A DNA stretch of 41,601 nt, taken from positions 1 to 41,601 of the forward strand of contig JASLDF010000009.1 in assembly GCA_030151635.1 (NCBI GenBank), read 5' to 3'. Source of the DNA: Bacteroides sp. Its GTDB lineage: Bacteria > Bacteroidota > Bacteroidia > Bacteroidales > Bacteroidaceae. Each line of letters starts with the position of its first letter. The stretch's first letter is position 1. The notes under the pieces were generated by a model. The model saw only the letters and a program-made list of their open reading frames with translations. It had not been told where the DNA came from and made no database searches. This document shows, piece by piece, positions 1-8,993 of this stretch. A program made the position numbers and the translations under genes.

Positions 1-1295
1 TCTGTATCAGGAGTAACTGTAACAAGAGGTGAATCTGGATAAGTCAACTTATTGTTGTTCTTGAAGTGTTGCATTTGCATGCCAGACATCAAACCATAAG
101 TTTTTTCAAACTTCTCACCTTTCTCATTCTTGATAGATATTTTGCTCCAGTAGTTACCAGCATCAAAATACTCTTTCCAATCTACATCATTCTTAGCATC
201 GATTGTTACAGGAAGTCCGTGGTAACGAACCCAAGGTTCACCTGGTTCTTTCCAGGCCTTAAAGACTTTTTTACCATCTTTCACTTCAAATTCAACTTTA
301 TCCGCAATATATTTTGGCAAGTCAGGTTGATTAGGATCAGATTGTTTAGCGTCAAAATAAGCTTGAACTACCTTAGAGTTATAAGAGTTCTTTGTAAAGA
401 AGAAACGAAGACGAGGGTCTCTGTTTTCTTTCATAAACTCTATTATCTGATAGCTAGGAGTACCAGGACCAGGATTGTCATTTGGACCATAATACTTAAT
501 ACCTTTGTAGTTGATTGCATTGTCTTTTTTATCAGTAATAAAACCAATAGGCTCTTTAGCTGCAGCATTTACTACTTTTAAAGCTTTAGCTTTATCATGA
601 TTAATAAGTCTTGCAGCAACTTTCAAACGCATTGAGTTAGCCAACTTCGCCCAGCTTTCAGCATTACCAGCAAAGAATAAATCTTGCTTTCCAGCATTAA
701 TTTGTGCAATATCTCTTCCTTCTAAAGAGTAAGTCTTGCTTGATAAGATTTTTACATCAGTTTCTAATTGAGTCAAGAAATCATTCAATAGTTGTTCTTG
801 AGTATCATATTTAGGAGTTAATGTACCACCATATCTAGCTAAACCTAATTCTGAGTAAGGTCTTGAACCATACATATCAGTATTTAGAAGAACCATATAA
901 ACAGTCAATACATTGCTCATAGCTTCAATATGTTTGAAACCAGCGCCTCTTTCCTTAGGCATATTAGCAATTTTGTATTGAATATCTCTATATGAAGAAA
1001 TCATCTTTTTAATGGTATTCGCACCACCAGAAGACTCATCTTTTTCGTTCAATTTCTCTTCATTACCACCACCAGAAACAGTAATTTGACCCCATTTCAA
1101 CATGTTTGAATAGTCATAATACCATGCCCAGTAATCTGAAGGTATAAAATCATTTTCCAGTTGAGTGAACTGAAAACGAATGTCAGCATCAGTTACAACC
1201 GATGGATTGGTGTTAATATCACCAAATTTATCCATACAGCTACTTAACAATAAAGCAGAACCGAGTACTGATGAAAATATATATTTAAATTTCAT
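1..1295 (-). CDS. SusD/RagB-like outer-membrane lipoprotein, partial (C-terminus beyond window)
   Basis: The gene starts with ATG at 1295 on the minus strand and runs open to the left edge, giving about 431 residues without its C-terminus. The N-terminus is a lipoprotein signal peptide with the lipobox LLLSSC (Cys20). The mature protein opens with the DKFGDINTNP segment typical of SusD/RagB-type nutrient-binding lipoproteins, and the tryptophan/tyrosine-rich stretch around residues 55-70 (DYWAWYYDYSNMLKWGQ) fits the SusD-like group. Such proteins sit on the cell surface and act as a lid on a SusC-type channel, capturing glycans or peptides. The gene lies 32 bp downstream of a SusC homologue in the same direction, as expected for the pair. 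The ligand cannot be inferred, because no glycoside hydrolase, peptidase or regulator of this locus is inside the window. Confidence 0.93.
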   Translation of the reverse strand, partial: MKFKYIFSSVLGSALLLSSCMDKFGDINTNPSVVTDADIRFQFTQLENDFIPSDYWAWYYDYSNMLKWGQITVSGGGNEEKLNEKDESSGGANTIKKMISSYRDIQYKIANMPKERGAGFKHIEAMSNVLTVYMVLLNTDMYGSRPYSELGLARYGGTLTPKYDTQEQLLNDFLTQLETDVKILSSKTYSLEGRDIAQINAGKQDLFFAGNAESWAKLANSMRLKVAARLINHDKAKALKVVNAAAKEPIGFITDKKDNAINYKGIKYYGPNDNPGPGTPSYQIIEFMKENRDPRLRFFFTKNSYNSKVVQAYFDAKQSDPNQPDLPKYIADKVEFEVKDGKKVFKAWKEPGEPWVRYHGLPVTIDAKNDVDWKEYFDAGNYWSKISIKNEKGEKFEKTYGLMSGMQMQHFKNNNKLTYPDSPLVTVTPDT

Positions 1296-1327
1296 TGTAG
1301 TATTCTTAAGTAATTAATAGTCTTGAC

Positions 1328-4300
1328 TTAGAAATCAACGTTTACACTAAACATAAAGCTTGCAGTGTATGGATTGAAAGATCTTGATCTAAATTCACCT
1401 GCACGGTTACCACGGATAGATTCTGGATTCAAGTTATTTGGCAATGAATTGTATAAATAACCTAAGTTTCTACCTGTAAATGACATACTCAATGCTTGAG
1501 CACGAAGTTTACGAGCAATCGCTTTGTCGAAACGGTAAGTCAAAGTGATCTCTCTCAAAGAGATGTATGACAATTTATTTACCCAGTCATCATTAATAAC
1601 ACCTTGTCCCCAGCTATTGCGGAAGTAGTGATATGCACCAGCATGCATTGGTTCTAGTTCACCTTCAGCATAAAGTTCTTGGTAAGACATACCAGAAACA
1701 TCCTTTAAAGTACCATCAACAGTTACAAGTTGTTGTCCTTGACCGAACACACCTTCAGGAATAACTCCATCTGTATATGTTAAACCGTAGCTACCAGATG
1801 GCTCAATAGTTGTAATATTCTCACCATCTGCACCTGTTGTTGTAATACGATCCAATTGACTTGATGTCCATTCGATACCACCATGACCACCTCTATAATC
1901 TAGAGAGCGTTGAGTGTTACCATAAGCAGTACCATAACGGTTAGCATAAGAAGCAATATAACCACCTACACGTGCATCTAAAGCTACACGAAGAGATAAG
2001 TTTTTCCAAGACAATGTAGTTGCTAGAGAACTTAAGAATTTAGGATTCATATCCCCTACTTCTCTAATTGTACCATCACGTTTAGCATAAGCTGCACGTA
2101 AGTTTGTACTCCAGTCTAAAATAGTATTACCGTTTTCATCTTTTGCAGGAAGAATATCCGACATCAATGTACCGTAAGCACCACCTACTTGAGCAACAGA
2201 ACCAATACGGAAGTCATACGCGTTAGGTTGACCAGCCAATGGAATAAAGTCTGCTACATCAGGGTGAAGCTCAACAATCTTACTTCTGTTTCTTGTAAAA
2301 GTATAGTCGATAGACCATTCCCAATCTTTATTTTGGATTGGAATAAAGTTTAAAGCCAATTCAATACCTTGGTTTTGGATGTTACCAGCGTTAACTAGTT
2401 TTGAAGTCACACCAGACTCCCAAGGCACAGCAATTTGCATAATTTGATCTTTCGTATTCTCACGGTAGAATGTAGCATCAACACCAATTCTGTGATTTAA
2501 GAAACGAACATCAGCACCAATTTCCCAAGCATTTTTACGCTCTGGTTTAAGGTTTGCTTGTAAAATTTGATCTACAGAGAAAGAGTTAGTATAAATAAAT
2601 CCTTCTTCTGTTTCAATTCTACCAATGTTATATCCTTGATTAATTGTGTAAGGATCAGTATCGTTACCTACTTGTGCCCAAGAAGCACGTAGTTTAGCAA
2701 ACGAGATAGCTTCTGGAAGTTTAAACGAGTTTGAAATTAACCATGAACCCGATACAGAAGGATAGAAGAATGAGTTATTACCCGTTCCACGAGAATAAAC
2801 CAAAGCAGAAGACCAGTCGTTACGACCAGTAACATCCAAGAATAATTGATCATTCCAAGATGCGTTAATTGCTCCTACAAGCGAAGTCATACGTTTTGTA
2901 CCTAAAATTCTTGCGTAAGAATTTGGAGTTTCTTTCGAGTTGTCAATAAAATATTGACCAGGAACGATAAGACCGCCAACAGTAGAAGAACCATGTTCTT
3001 GCTCTCTTTTAGCATAAAATTCAGCACGAGCAAAACCACCTAAAGAGAAATCTCCAAAAGTTTTATTTGCTGTGAAAGTTCCAGCAGTTGTTAGTTGTTC
3101 CTTGAAACTACTATTTAAAGCATAAGAACCACCTTCTCTATTCAAACCACTACCCATTCTTTTACCTTGGTAGCTATTTTTATAGATATTCATATTAGCT
3201 TCAGCCTTGAAAGACAACCAATCTAGAATTTCATAGTTAACTTCAAGAGATGGACGAATTACATACTCACGGTGAGTATCATCATTTTCATAGATATTCC
3301 ACCATGTACCACGGATATCACCAGGCACATAGCCATACTTATCACCATTGTTCAAATTAGCAATACCACCACCTTGATTAGCATGGTATTTGTTACGCCA
3401 ATCACCAGGTCTAGTAAAGTTAGCAATATCACCATTCACTGCAGACAAACCAATTTCTTGAGCTGCATTTCTTGGTTTAGAGTGTGCAAAGTTAATAAAA
3501 CCTTCCACAGTTACTTTATCAGTAATTTTATGGCTCGCTTTCAACATCCAAGAAAAACGATCAAATGTATTTCTTCTAAATGTTGATTGTGCTTTTTTAT
3601 ATGAAATAGAAGTGAAGAAGTGAGTTGTATCATTTCCTCCACGTACAGACACGTTTGTATTGGTGTTAAAACCTGTTTGGAAGAAATCTTTAATACCATT
3701 CTTATAAGGAGAGTATGTAGTCATAGAACCATCAAAGTTCTCCATAGGACGACCATCAAAACGAGGTCCCCAAGCCATACCAATCCCTGGTTCACCACGG
3801 AAAGAATAATCACCTGCACTGTTTTTATAAAGAGTTTGGTCATCCCAACGGTTTTCTACACCACCACCTGCATAACCTTTTCTGTTACCAGCAAAGAAAC
3901 CAGGACCATACTCATATTGAGCTTTAGGATAACCAACGTTCACATCGAAACCAAAAGTTTGAGATACCGAAACCCCAATACCTTTCATGCCTTTACCACT
4001 TTTAGTAGTGATAACAACAGCACCATTCAAACCACGTGAACCATAAAGAGCTGTTGCAGCAGCACCTTTAAGAACAGAAATTGTTTCAAAATCATCCGGA
4101 TTCAAGTTTTTCAACTCGTTACCGTAGTCATTTGCATTTGCACCCCAGTTCAAGTCATCATTACCAGATACATTATTATCTAGAATAACACCATCAATAA
4201 CATAGATAGGTTGGTTATTGCTACCTAAAGTAGAAGCACCACGAATTTGAATCTTCGAAGCACCAAACATACCACCATCAGAGTTAGAGATTTCTACACC

Positions 4301-4774
4301 AGCAATTTTACCTTGCAGTGCACTTACAGGAGAGATAGAGTTCGCATTTTTAAGGTCGTCACCTTTTACTTCTGTTACTGCATAACCTAGCGCTTTTTGA
4401 TCACGCTTCATACCTAAAGCAGTTACAACAACTTCGTCTAGAAGTTCTGAATCTTCTTTAAGGGTTACGTTAATAACAGTTTTGTTACCTAATGTCATTG
4501 TCACAGATTTCATCCCGATAAACGAGAATTCCAACTGTGCGCCAGCAGGAACATCATTCAAGATATAATTACCATCAAAATCGGTAATTGTACCTTTAGA
4601 AGTTCCTTTGACAAGAACGCTGGCACCGATAACACCTTCACCAGTATCATCTTTTACATTACCAGATATGTTTACATTCTGTGCAAACATAGGTAGCGCA
4701 AAAAACAAGACAAGAAGGGTTAGAAGTCCTTTCAGTTTGCCACCGAAGAACAATCCATTTGTGTATGTCTTCAT
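1328..4774 (-). CDS. SusC/RagA-type TonB-linked outer-membrane transporter
   Basis: This is a 1148-residue protein, normal for SusC. A signal peptide (about residues 1-32, ending MFAQ) is followed by a carboxypeptidase-regulatory-like beta-sandwich (about 34-108, with the motif GASVLVKGTSKGTITDFDG). Next come a TonB-box-like segment (LDEVVVTALG), a plug domain (about 120-260, including IQIRGASTLGSNNQPIYVIDG) and a large C-terminal beta-barrel ending in the aromatic residue of VNVDF. It imports oligomeric nutrients across the outer membrane using TonB energy, together with the SusD-like protein encoded 32 bp downstream. There is no N-terminal anti-sigma-interacting extension and no ECF sigma/anti-sigma pair nearby, so it is probably a plain SusC rather than a FecA-like sensor. 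A well-spaced Bacteroidetes promoter lies about 150 nt upstream. Confidence 0.96.
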   Translation of the reverse strand: MKTYTNGLFFGGKLKGLLTLLVLFFALPMFAQNVNISGNVKDDTGEGVIGASVLVKGTSKGTITDFDGNYILNDVPAGAQLEFSFIGMKSVTMTLGNKTVINVTLKEDSELLDEVVVTALGMKRDQKALGYAVTEVKGDDLKNANSISPVSALQGKIAGVEISNSDGGMFGASKIQIRGASTLGSNNQPIYVIDGVILDNNVSGNDDLNWGANANDYGNELKNLNPDDFETISVLKGAAATALYGSRGLNGAVVITTKSGKGMKGIGVSVSQTFGFDVNVGYPKAQYEYGPGFFAGNRKGYAGGGVENRWDDQTLYKNSAGDYSFRGEPGIGMAWGPRFDGRPMENFDGSMTTYSPYKNGIKDFFQTGFNTNTNVSVRGGNDTTHFFTSISYKKAQSTFRRNTFDRFSWMLKASHKITDKVTVEGFINFAHSKPRNAAQEIGLSAVNGDIANFTRPGDWRNKYHANQGGGIANLNNGDKYGYVPGDIRGTWWNIYENDDTHREYVIRPSLEVNYEILDWLSFKAEANMNIYKNSYQGKRMGSGLNREGGSYALNSSFKEQLTTAGTFTANKTFGDFSLGGFARAEFYAKREQEHGSSTVGGLIVPGQYFIDNSKETPNSYARILGTKRMTSLVGAINASWNDQLFLDVTGRNDWSSALVYSRGTGNNSFFYPSVSGSWLISNSFKLPEAISFAKLRASWAQVGNDTDPYTINQGYNIGRIETEEGFIYTNSFSVDQILQANLKPERKNAWEIGADVRFLNHRIGVDATFYRENTKDQIMQIAVPWESGVTSKLVNAGNIQNQGIELALNFIPIQNKDWEWSIDYTFTRNRSKIVELHPDVADFIPLAGQPNAYDFRIGSVAQVGGAYGTLMSDILPAKDENGNTILDWSTNLRAAYAKRDGTIREVGDMNPKFLSSLATTLSWKNLSLRVALDARVGGYIASYANRYGTAYGNTQRSLDYRGGHGGIEWTSSQLDRITTTGADGENITTIEPSGSYGLTYTDGVIPEGVFGQGQQLVTVDGTLKDVSGMSYQELYAEGELEPMHAGAYHYFRNSWGQGVINDDWVNKLSYISLREITLTYRFDKAIARKLRAQALSMSFTGRNLGYLYNSLPNNLNPESIRGNRAGEFRSRSFNPYTASFMFSVNVDF

Positions 4775-4926
4775 ACCATTTAAAATTTAATTGAATTTTG
4801 TATAGTTACTGTTTAAACTTCAGTTTTTTAAATATAATTTTCCCCTATAAGCCTTGACGTATATAACCAAAGCTTTCATTTAAAAGTCAAATTATAATTT
4901 AAAGAACTAAGAATTAATACCCGACA

Positions 4927-4957
4927 CAAATTTAATACAATTCAGACAGAAGACAAA
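4927..4957 (-). promoter_or_regulatory. Promoter of the susC/susD-like pair
   Basis: On the minus strand TTTG (4957-4954) is followed after exactly 19 nt by TAAATTTG (4934-4927). This matches the Bacteroidetes sigma-ABfr consensus TTG-N19-21-TAnnTTTG. It lies between the stop codon of the HU/LysM gene and the SusC start and would give a leader of about 150 nt, long enough for post-transcriptional control, as is common for Sus-like genes. Confidence 0.6.
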
Positions 4958-4964
4958 TTCATAT

Positions 4965-6392
4965 TTATTCAACTAATTTAGGGATTCGAATGACCTCCCC
5001 GACAGGTATACGATTAGGATTTTTTATAACTCCTTGATTTGCATCAACTAACAAAGTCCACATCTCTTTATCATTGTAATATTTATACGAAATATCTCGT
5101 AATGTATCTCCACGCTTCAACTTATGAAGAACAAAGTTTAACGTATCAATTTTAATATTAGCATTTATAGACTCTTCTAAAATCTGCGGTTCGACAACAA
5201 CAGAATCAACTTTTATTGTTGAAACAGAATCAATTTCAGTTTCAGTAACAAAAACCGTATTCGAAACAGAATCCAATAAATGTTTATTTTCAATATTCTG
5301 ATTTTCAGTTGATAAAACATCATTATTCGATTCTAAAACCGGATTATATGCTAATACACGTGTAGACCAAAGAAGGAAAAACGAAAGTAGAAGAACGAAT
5401 AGCAAAGAAACCAAAACCAATGATAAACGACGATAATACTTAATTTGTCGGTCTTTATCATTTAACAATTTTTCAACAGTGTAAAATTCCAATTTATCAT
5501 TTATGTTCTTTTCTTCAGATTTATTTAAAACAGCCATCTGCTCGCTATGAGCCTCATCCGTGGCAACATCTGAATTTCCATGAATAATTATGCTTTTACT
5601 AAAATTTTCACTATCGCTTTTTGGAAGGTCTGTTGAATCATTTAGCGCTTCATTCTCAAGATCATCAGTTTTCTCCTCAAATTCTTCAACTGGAATACTC
5701 TCTTGAGAAGTTTCATTTTCAGGCACACCTTCCTCGACTTTTTCAATCGGTAATTCCACATTGACAACCTCCTTATCTTCGTCGGTCTTATCTTGAAGAA
5801 CCTCGACTGAAGCAATGCTTTCTACAGGTTTATCCACTATATCATTTACCGCCATTACCGGTGATATAACCTCTGGTTCAAAGTAGGAAAAAGGTTTATT
5901 TACCAACTCCGCAAAATAACGATGAGGAGTGAAAAATATCTCACCTCCAAGTTCCCCTTCAAAGGTTCCTATATAGGGTATTACTGCACACTTCTCTTGC
6001 AGTAGTATTGTTTTAAGTGTTGACTTCAACTGAGAAAGGAACAAGGATATCTCTTCCGAACTCATTCCATATCGGGTATGCAGTTCTTGATAGGTATGTT
6101 CTAATTCATCTTCATCAGAAGACAATAAAATACCCGCAATAGCCGAAGAAGAGAATATTACCTCTAATCGAGGAGGAAACAAAATTTTTGTTCCATCTTC
6201 CTTTTCTTCGATATACTCTAAGTGTTTATGAATTTCAAAAGCCCCAATAGGTTCAAAACCAACTTTACCTTTTGCATTCAAATCGGAAGAAAAACCTAAA
6301 ACAAAGGTTTCAATAATCATTGAAACCTTTGCACTTTTCTCCCCCATCTTATCGGCTAACTTGTCAATATAGATTGAGATATTTTTTTCCAT
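4965..6392 (-). CDS. Membrane-anchored HU-like domain protein with C-terminal LysM
   Basis: The 475-residue protein has an unusual order of domains. Residues about 1-90 and 105-175 resemble HU/IHF-family folds as found in Bacteroidota (a G-x-F-E-I-type arm at 46-54 and an IGTFEGELGG arm at 141-150). Residues 180-300 are acidic and look disordered. One transmembrane helix lies at about 323-342. Residues 423-472 form a LysM domain (LKRGDTLRDISYKYY, then NPNRIPVGEVIRIP). Since LysM domains bind peptidoglycan, the inferred topology is HU-like part in the cytoplasm and LysM in the periplasm. The gene is the last of ftsY-rimO-HU, 8 bp after rimO, an order I recall from other Bacteroidales. Whether the HU part binds DNA is unknown. 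Confidence 0.85.
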   Translation of the reverse strand: MEKNISIYIDKLADKMGEKSAKVSMIIETFVLGFSSDLNAKGKVGFEPIGAFEIHKHLEYIEEKEDGTKILFPPRLEVIFSSSAIAGILLSSDEDELEHTYQELHTRYGMSSEEISLFLSQLKSTLKTILLQEKCAVIPYIGTFEGELGGEIFFTPHRYFAELVNKPFSYFEPEVISPVMAVNDIVDKPVESIASVEVLQDKTDEDKEVVNVELPIEKVEEGVPENETSQESIPVEEFEEKTDDLENEALNDSTDLPKSDSENFSKSIIIHGNSDVATDEAHSEQMAVLNKSEEKNINDKLEFYTVEKLLNDKDRQIKYYRRLSLVLVSLLFVLLLSFFLLWSTRVLAYNPVLESNNDVLSTENQNIENKHLLDSVSNTVFVTETEIDSVSTIKVDSVVVEPQILEESINANIKIDTLNFVLHKLKRGDTLRDISYKYYNDKEMWTLLVDANQGVIKNPNRIPVGEVIRIPKLVE

Positions 6393-6400
6393 TGCTGTAA

Positions 6401-7699
6401 TTAAATCAACTCTGCATAAATGTCAAAATCGTCCGAGCTAGTTACTTTTACTTGGTAAAACTCTCCTACCTTTAAATCTTGACCTTCATTTTTAATTAAA
6501 ACTTCAGGGTCAACTTCTGGCGAATCAAATTGAGTTCGACCAATAAAGTACTCCCCTTCTAAACGATCTATTATAATACGTTGAGTCGTTCCAACTTTTC
6601 GATGTGCTACTTCTGCAGAAACACCTTGTTGAATATCCATCAACTCGTCCAATCTGGCGTGTTTAACCTCTTCAGGAATATCATCTTCATATTTATCAGC
6701 CGAGTATGTACCCTCTTCTTCAGAATATGCAAATGCCCCCATACGGTCAAATTTAACCATGCGAACAAAGTCTTTCAACTCTTCAAAATCTTGTTCTGAT
6801 TCACCAGGATGACCAACCATCAATGTGGTACGGATGTGTATACCTGGAACTTCATTACGCATACGTTGAATCAAGTCTAGTGTATCCATTTTAGATACAT
6901 TGCGACGCATTTTCTTCAACATATTATCCGTAATGTGTTGCAAAGCAATATCCATATACTTACACACATTATCATTCTCGCGCATTACACGCAGCAAGTC
7001 AAATGGGAAGTGAGCCGGATAAGCATAATGCAAACGAATCCACTCTACTCCTGGAATCTGAGCAATACGTTCAATTAGTTCAGGAAGTCTTTGCTCTTGA
7101 TAAATATCGACACCATAGTAGGTCAACTCTTGAGCAATAACTTGAAACTCCTTCACACCTCTTTTAACAAGAAGCTCTACCTCTTTAAGGATATCTTCCA
7201 TTGGTCTTGACACATGCTTTCCCGTAATAATTGGAATAGCACAATATGAACAAGTACGGTCACAACCTTCAGAGATTTTCAAATAAGCATAATGCTTCGG
7301 AGTTGTCAAACTTCTTTCTAGATAGATTTTAGGATCATATACATCACCTAAATCTTCCATTAACTGTTTCCAGTCGAATTTTCCGTAGAATTTATCTACT
7401 TGAGGAATTTCGACAGCCAGTTCTTTTAAATATCTTTCAGAAAGACAACCCATAACAAATAGTTTCTCTAGGTCGCCCTCTTCTTTAGCTTGTGCAAATT
7501 CAAGAATCATGTTAATTGACTCTTCTTTTGCATCACCAATGAAACCACAAGTGTTAATTACTGCAATTTCACCTTCAGGTTTTTCAGGATCATGTTTTAC
7601 GTCATATCCTGCTTGTTCTAACTGACGGATTAGTTGTTCCGAATCTACTAGATTCTTTGAGCAACCTAGTGTAATAATATCGATTGTTTTTTTACTCAT
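6401..7699 (-). CDS. rimO: Ribosomal protein S12 methylthiotransferase RimO
   Basis: The 432-residue protein is a radical-SAM methylthiotransferase that adds a methylthio group to the conserved aspartate of ribosomal protein S12. The N-terminal UPF0004 domain carries the three cysteines of the auxiliary iron-sulfur cluster (Cys13 in LGCSKN, Cys51 in NTCGF, Cys85 in MGCLSER). The radical-SAM motif CxxxCxxC is at Cys146, Cys150 and Cys153 (GCDRTCSYCAIP). A TRAM domain follows at the C-terminus (about 370-432). The combination LGCSKNLVDSE separates RimO from the tRNA enzyme MiaB. The start codon overlaps the ftsY stop in an ATGA arrangement, indicating translational coupling. Length and motifs are complete. 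Confidence 0.97.
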   Translation of the reverse strand: MSKKTIDIITLGCSKNLVDSEQLIRQLEQAGYDVKHDPEKPEGEIAVINTCGFIGDAKEESINMILEFAQAKEEGDLEKLFVMGCLSERYLKELAVEIPQVDKFYGKFDWKQLMEDLGDVYDPKIYLERSLTTPKHYAYLKISEGCDRTCSYCAIPIITGKHVSRPMEDILKEVELLVKRGVKEFQVIAQELTYYGVDIYQEQRLPELIERIAQIPGVEWIRLHYAYPAHFPFDLLRVMRENDNVCKYMDIALQHITDNMLKKMRRNVSKMDTLDLIQRMRNEVPGIHIRTTLMVGHPGESEQDFEELKDFVRMVKFDRMGAFAYSEEEGTYSADKYEDDIPEEVKHARLDELMDIQQGVSAEVAHRKVGTTQRIIIDRLEGEYFIGRTQFDSPEVDPEVLIKNEGQDLKVGEFYQVKVTSSDDFDIYAELI

Positions 7700-8658
7700 T
7701 CTTTTCCTCCGAATAATGAATCTACAAATTCCTTCTTATCGAATACTTGAAGATCGTCAATACCTTCACCCAGTCCAATGTATTTCACTGGAATTTGGAA
7801 TTGGTCTGAAATACCAATAACGACCCCACCTTTAGCAGTACCATCTAATTTAGTAATTGCCAAAGAATTTACTTCGGTAGCAATAGTAAACTGTTTCGCT
7901 TGTTCAAATGCATTTTGTCCAGTAGAACCATCAAGAACCAACAACACCTCATTGGGTGTATTAGGAATAACTTTCTGCATTACGTTCTTAATTTTAGTAA
8001 GCTCGTTCATCAAGTTAATCTTGTTGTGTAAACGACCAGCTGTGTCAATAATAACGACATCGGCATTATTGGCAACCGCAGAGCTTAATGTATCGAACGC
8101 AACGGAAGCAGGATCGGCACCCATTTTTTGTTTAATAACAGGTACACCTACACGTTCGCCCCAAATCACCAATTGCTCAACTGCAGCTGCTCTAAAAGTA
8201 TCAGCAGCACCAAGGTAAACCGACTTTCCAGCACTTTTGAATTTTGATGCTATTTTACCAATTGTTGTTGTTTTACCAACACCATTGACACCTACCACCA
8301 TAATTACATAAGGATATTTACTTTCGGGTAAATCGAAAGCAGCCTCACTCGATTTATTTTCAATCAAAAGAGAAGCAATTTCTTCACGGAGAATTCTGTT
8401 CAGCTCACTTGTACTCACATACTTGTCGGCTGCGACTCTTTTCTCAATACGCTCAATAATTTTAAGCGTCGTGTCTACTCCCACATCCGATGTAATTAAC
8501 ACTTCCTCTAGGTCGTCTAGTACGTCGTCGTCAACCTTAGACTTACCAGCGACTACACGAGCAATCTTGCTAAAAACACTCTCTTTTGTTTTAGATAGAC
8601 CTTGATCTAGAGTCTCCTTTTCTTTCTTCCCTTTCGAGAAAAAATTAAATAATCCCAT
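7696..8658 (-). CDS. ftsY: Signal recognition particle receptor FtsY
   Basis: This 320-residue SRP-family GTPase docks ribosome-SRP complexes at the inner membrane and works with Ffh. A short N-terminal helix (GLFNFFSKGKKEKE) replaces the long acidic A domain of E. coli FtsY. The N domain spans about 25-100. The G domain shows G1 GVNGVGKTTT (123-132), the DTFRAAA motif (153-159), G3 DTAGR (205-209), G4 TKLDG (269-273) and the C-terminal GLGEGIDDL motif (296-303). It is the first gene of the ftsY-rimO-HU/LysM operon. In many Bacteroidales rpmB, rpmG and a DUF4295 gene precede ftsY; they are absent here, where a fimbrillin operon ends upstream instead. Confidence 0.97.
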   Translation of the reverse strand: MGLFNFFSKGKKEKETLDQGLSKTKESVFSKIARVVAGKSKVDDDVLDDLEEVLITSDVGVDTTLKIIERIEKRVAADKYVSTSELNRILREEIASLLIENKSSEAAFDLPESKYPYVIMVVGVNGVGKTTTIGKIASKFKSAGKSVYLGAADTFRAAAVEQLVIWGERVGVPVIKQKMGADPASVAFDTLSSAVANNADVVIIDTAGRLHNKINLMNELTKIKNVMQKVIPNTPNEVLLVLDGSTGQNAFEQAKQFTIATEVNSLAITKLDGTAKGGVVIGISDQFQIPVKYIGLGEGIDDLQVFDKKEFVDSLFGGKE

Positions 8659-8700
8659 ATTTCGCGAATTAGTTTGTATTTTAGACTATAATAAGAACTG

Positions 8701-8708
8701 CAAAGATA
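8701..8708 (-). promoter_or_regulatory. -7 element of the ftsY operon
   Basis: The minus strand reads TATCTTTG here, a full match to the Bacteroidetes -7 consensus TAnnTTTG, 42 nt upstream of the ftsY start codon. No TTG was found at the expected -33 spacing, so support rests on the -7 box and position. Confidence 0.5.
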
Positions 8709-8924
8709 ATAAATATTTGCCTATTAAGATGTAATTTTTAATTGTTCTTTAACTCCTAAACCAGCCTACCTATAAGCTTCGAAACAGTAACCTATTTAAT
8801 GCTAAGATCATAGCTAAATCAACCTTTCTATTTATGATAGTCAAGCATCACAGCCTCAAATCAGAACCCGTTATTAGCCTTGTACTTTTAGAATAAGCAA
8901 CATCACTTTGAACGATAAAAAGAA

Positions 8925-8956
8925 CCTCGTGTATTGTATATTCACAGTACACGAGG
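8925..8956 (-). terminator. Terminator of the fimbrillin-like operon
   Basis: A perfect 9-bp stem (8925-8933 with 8948-8956, arms CCTCGTGTA/TACACGAGG) with a 14-nt loop. Reading leftward it is followed by TTCTTTTTAT, so it fits an intrinsic terminator for the gene ending at 8994. Confidence 0.75.
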
Positions 8957-8993
8957 CCCTAACAGATTTATAAAAAAAGACAGATGTCTACAG

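Larger units (their letters stand above)
8659..8993. other. Intergenic region between fimbrillin operon and ftsY
   Basis: This 335-bp AT-rich region has no convincing coding sequence on either strand. It holds the terminator of the upstream fimbrillin operon (8925-8956) and a -7 element for ftsY (8701-8708). Nothing else stands out in it. Confidence 0.7.

Noticed and set aside
66..581. 171-codon open frame on the plus strand
   Set aside because: It lies antisense to the SusD-like gene, has no recognisable domain and has a composition typical of the reverse frame of a Bacteroidota gene.
3272..4039. Two plus-strand open frames of 104 and 139 codons
   Set aside because: Both are antisense to susC, with no protein motif and no promoter.
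7778..8218. 146-codon plus-strand open frame
   Set aside because: Antisense shadow of ftsY, rich in Ser/Thr/Pro as expected from the reverse strand.
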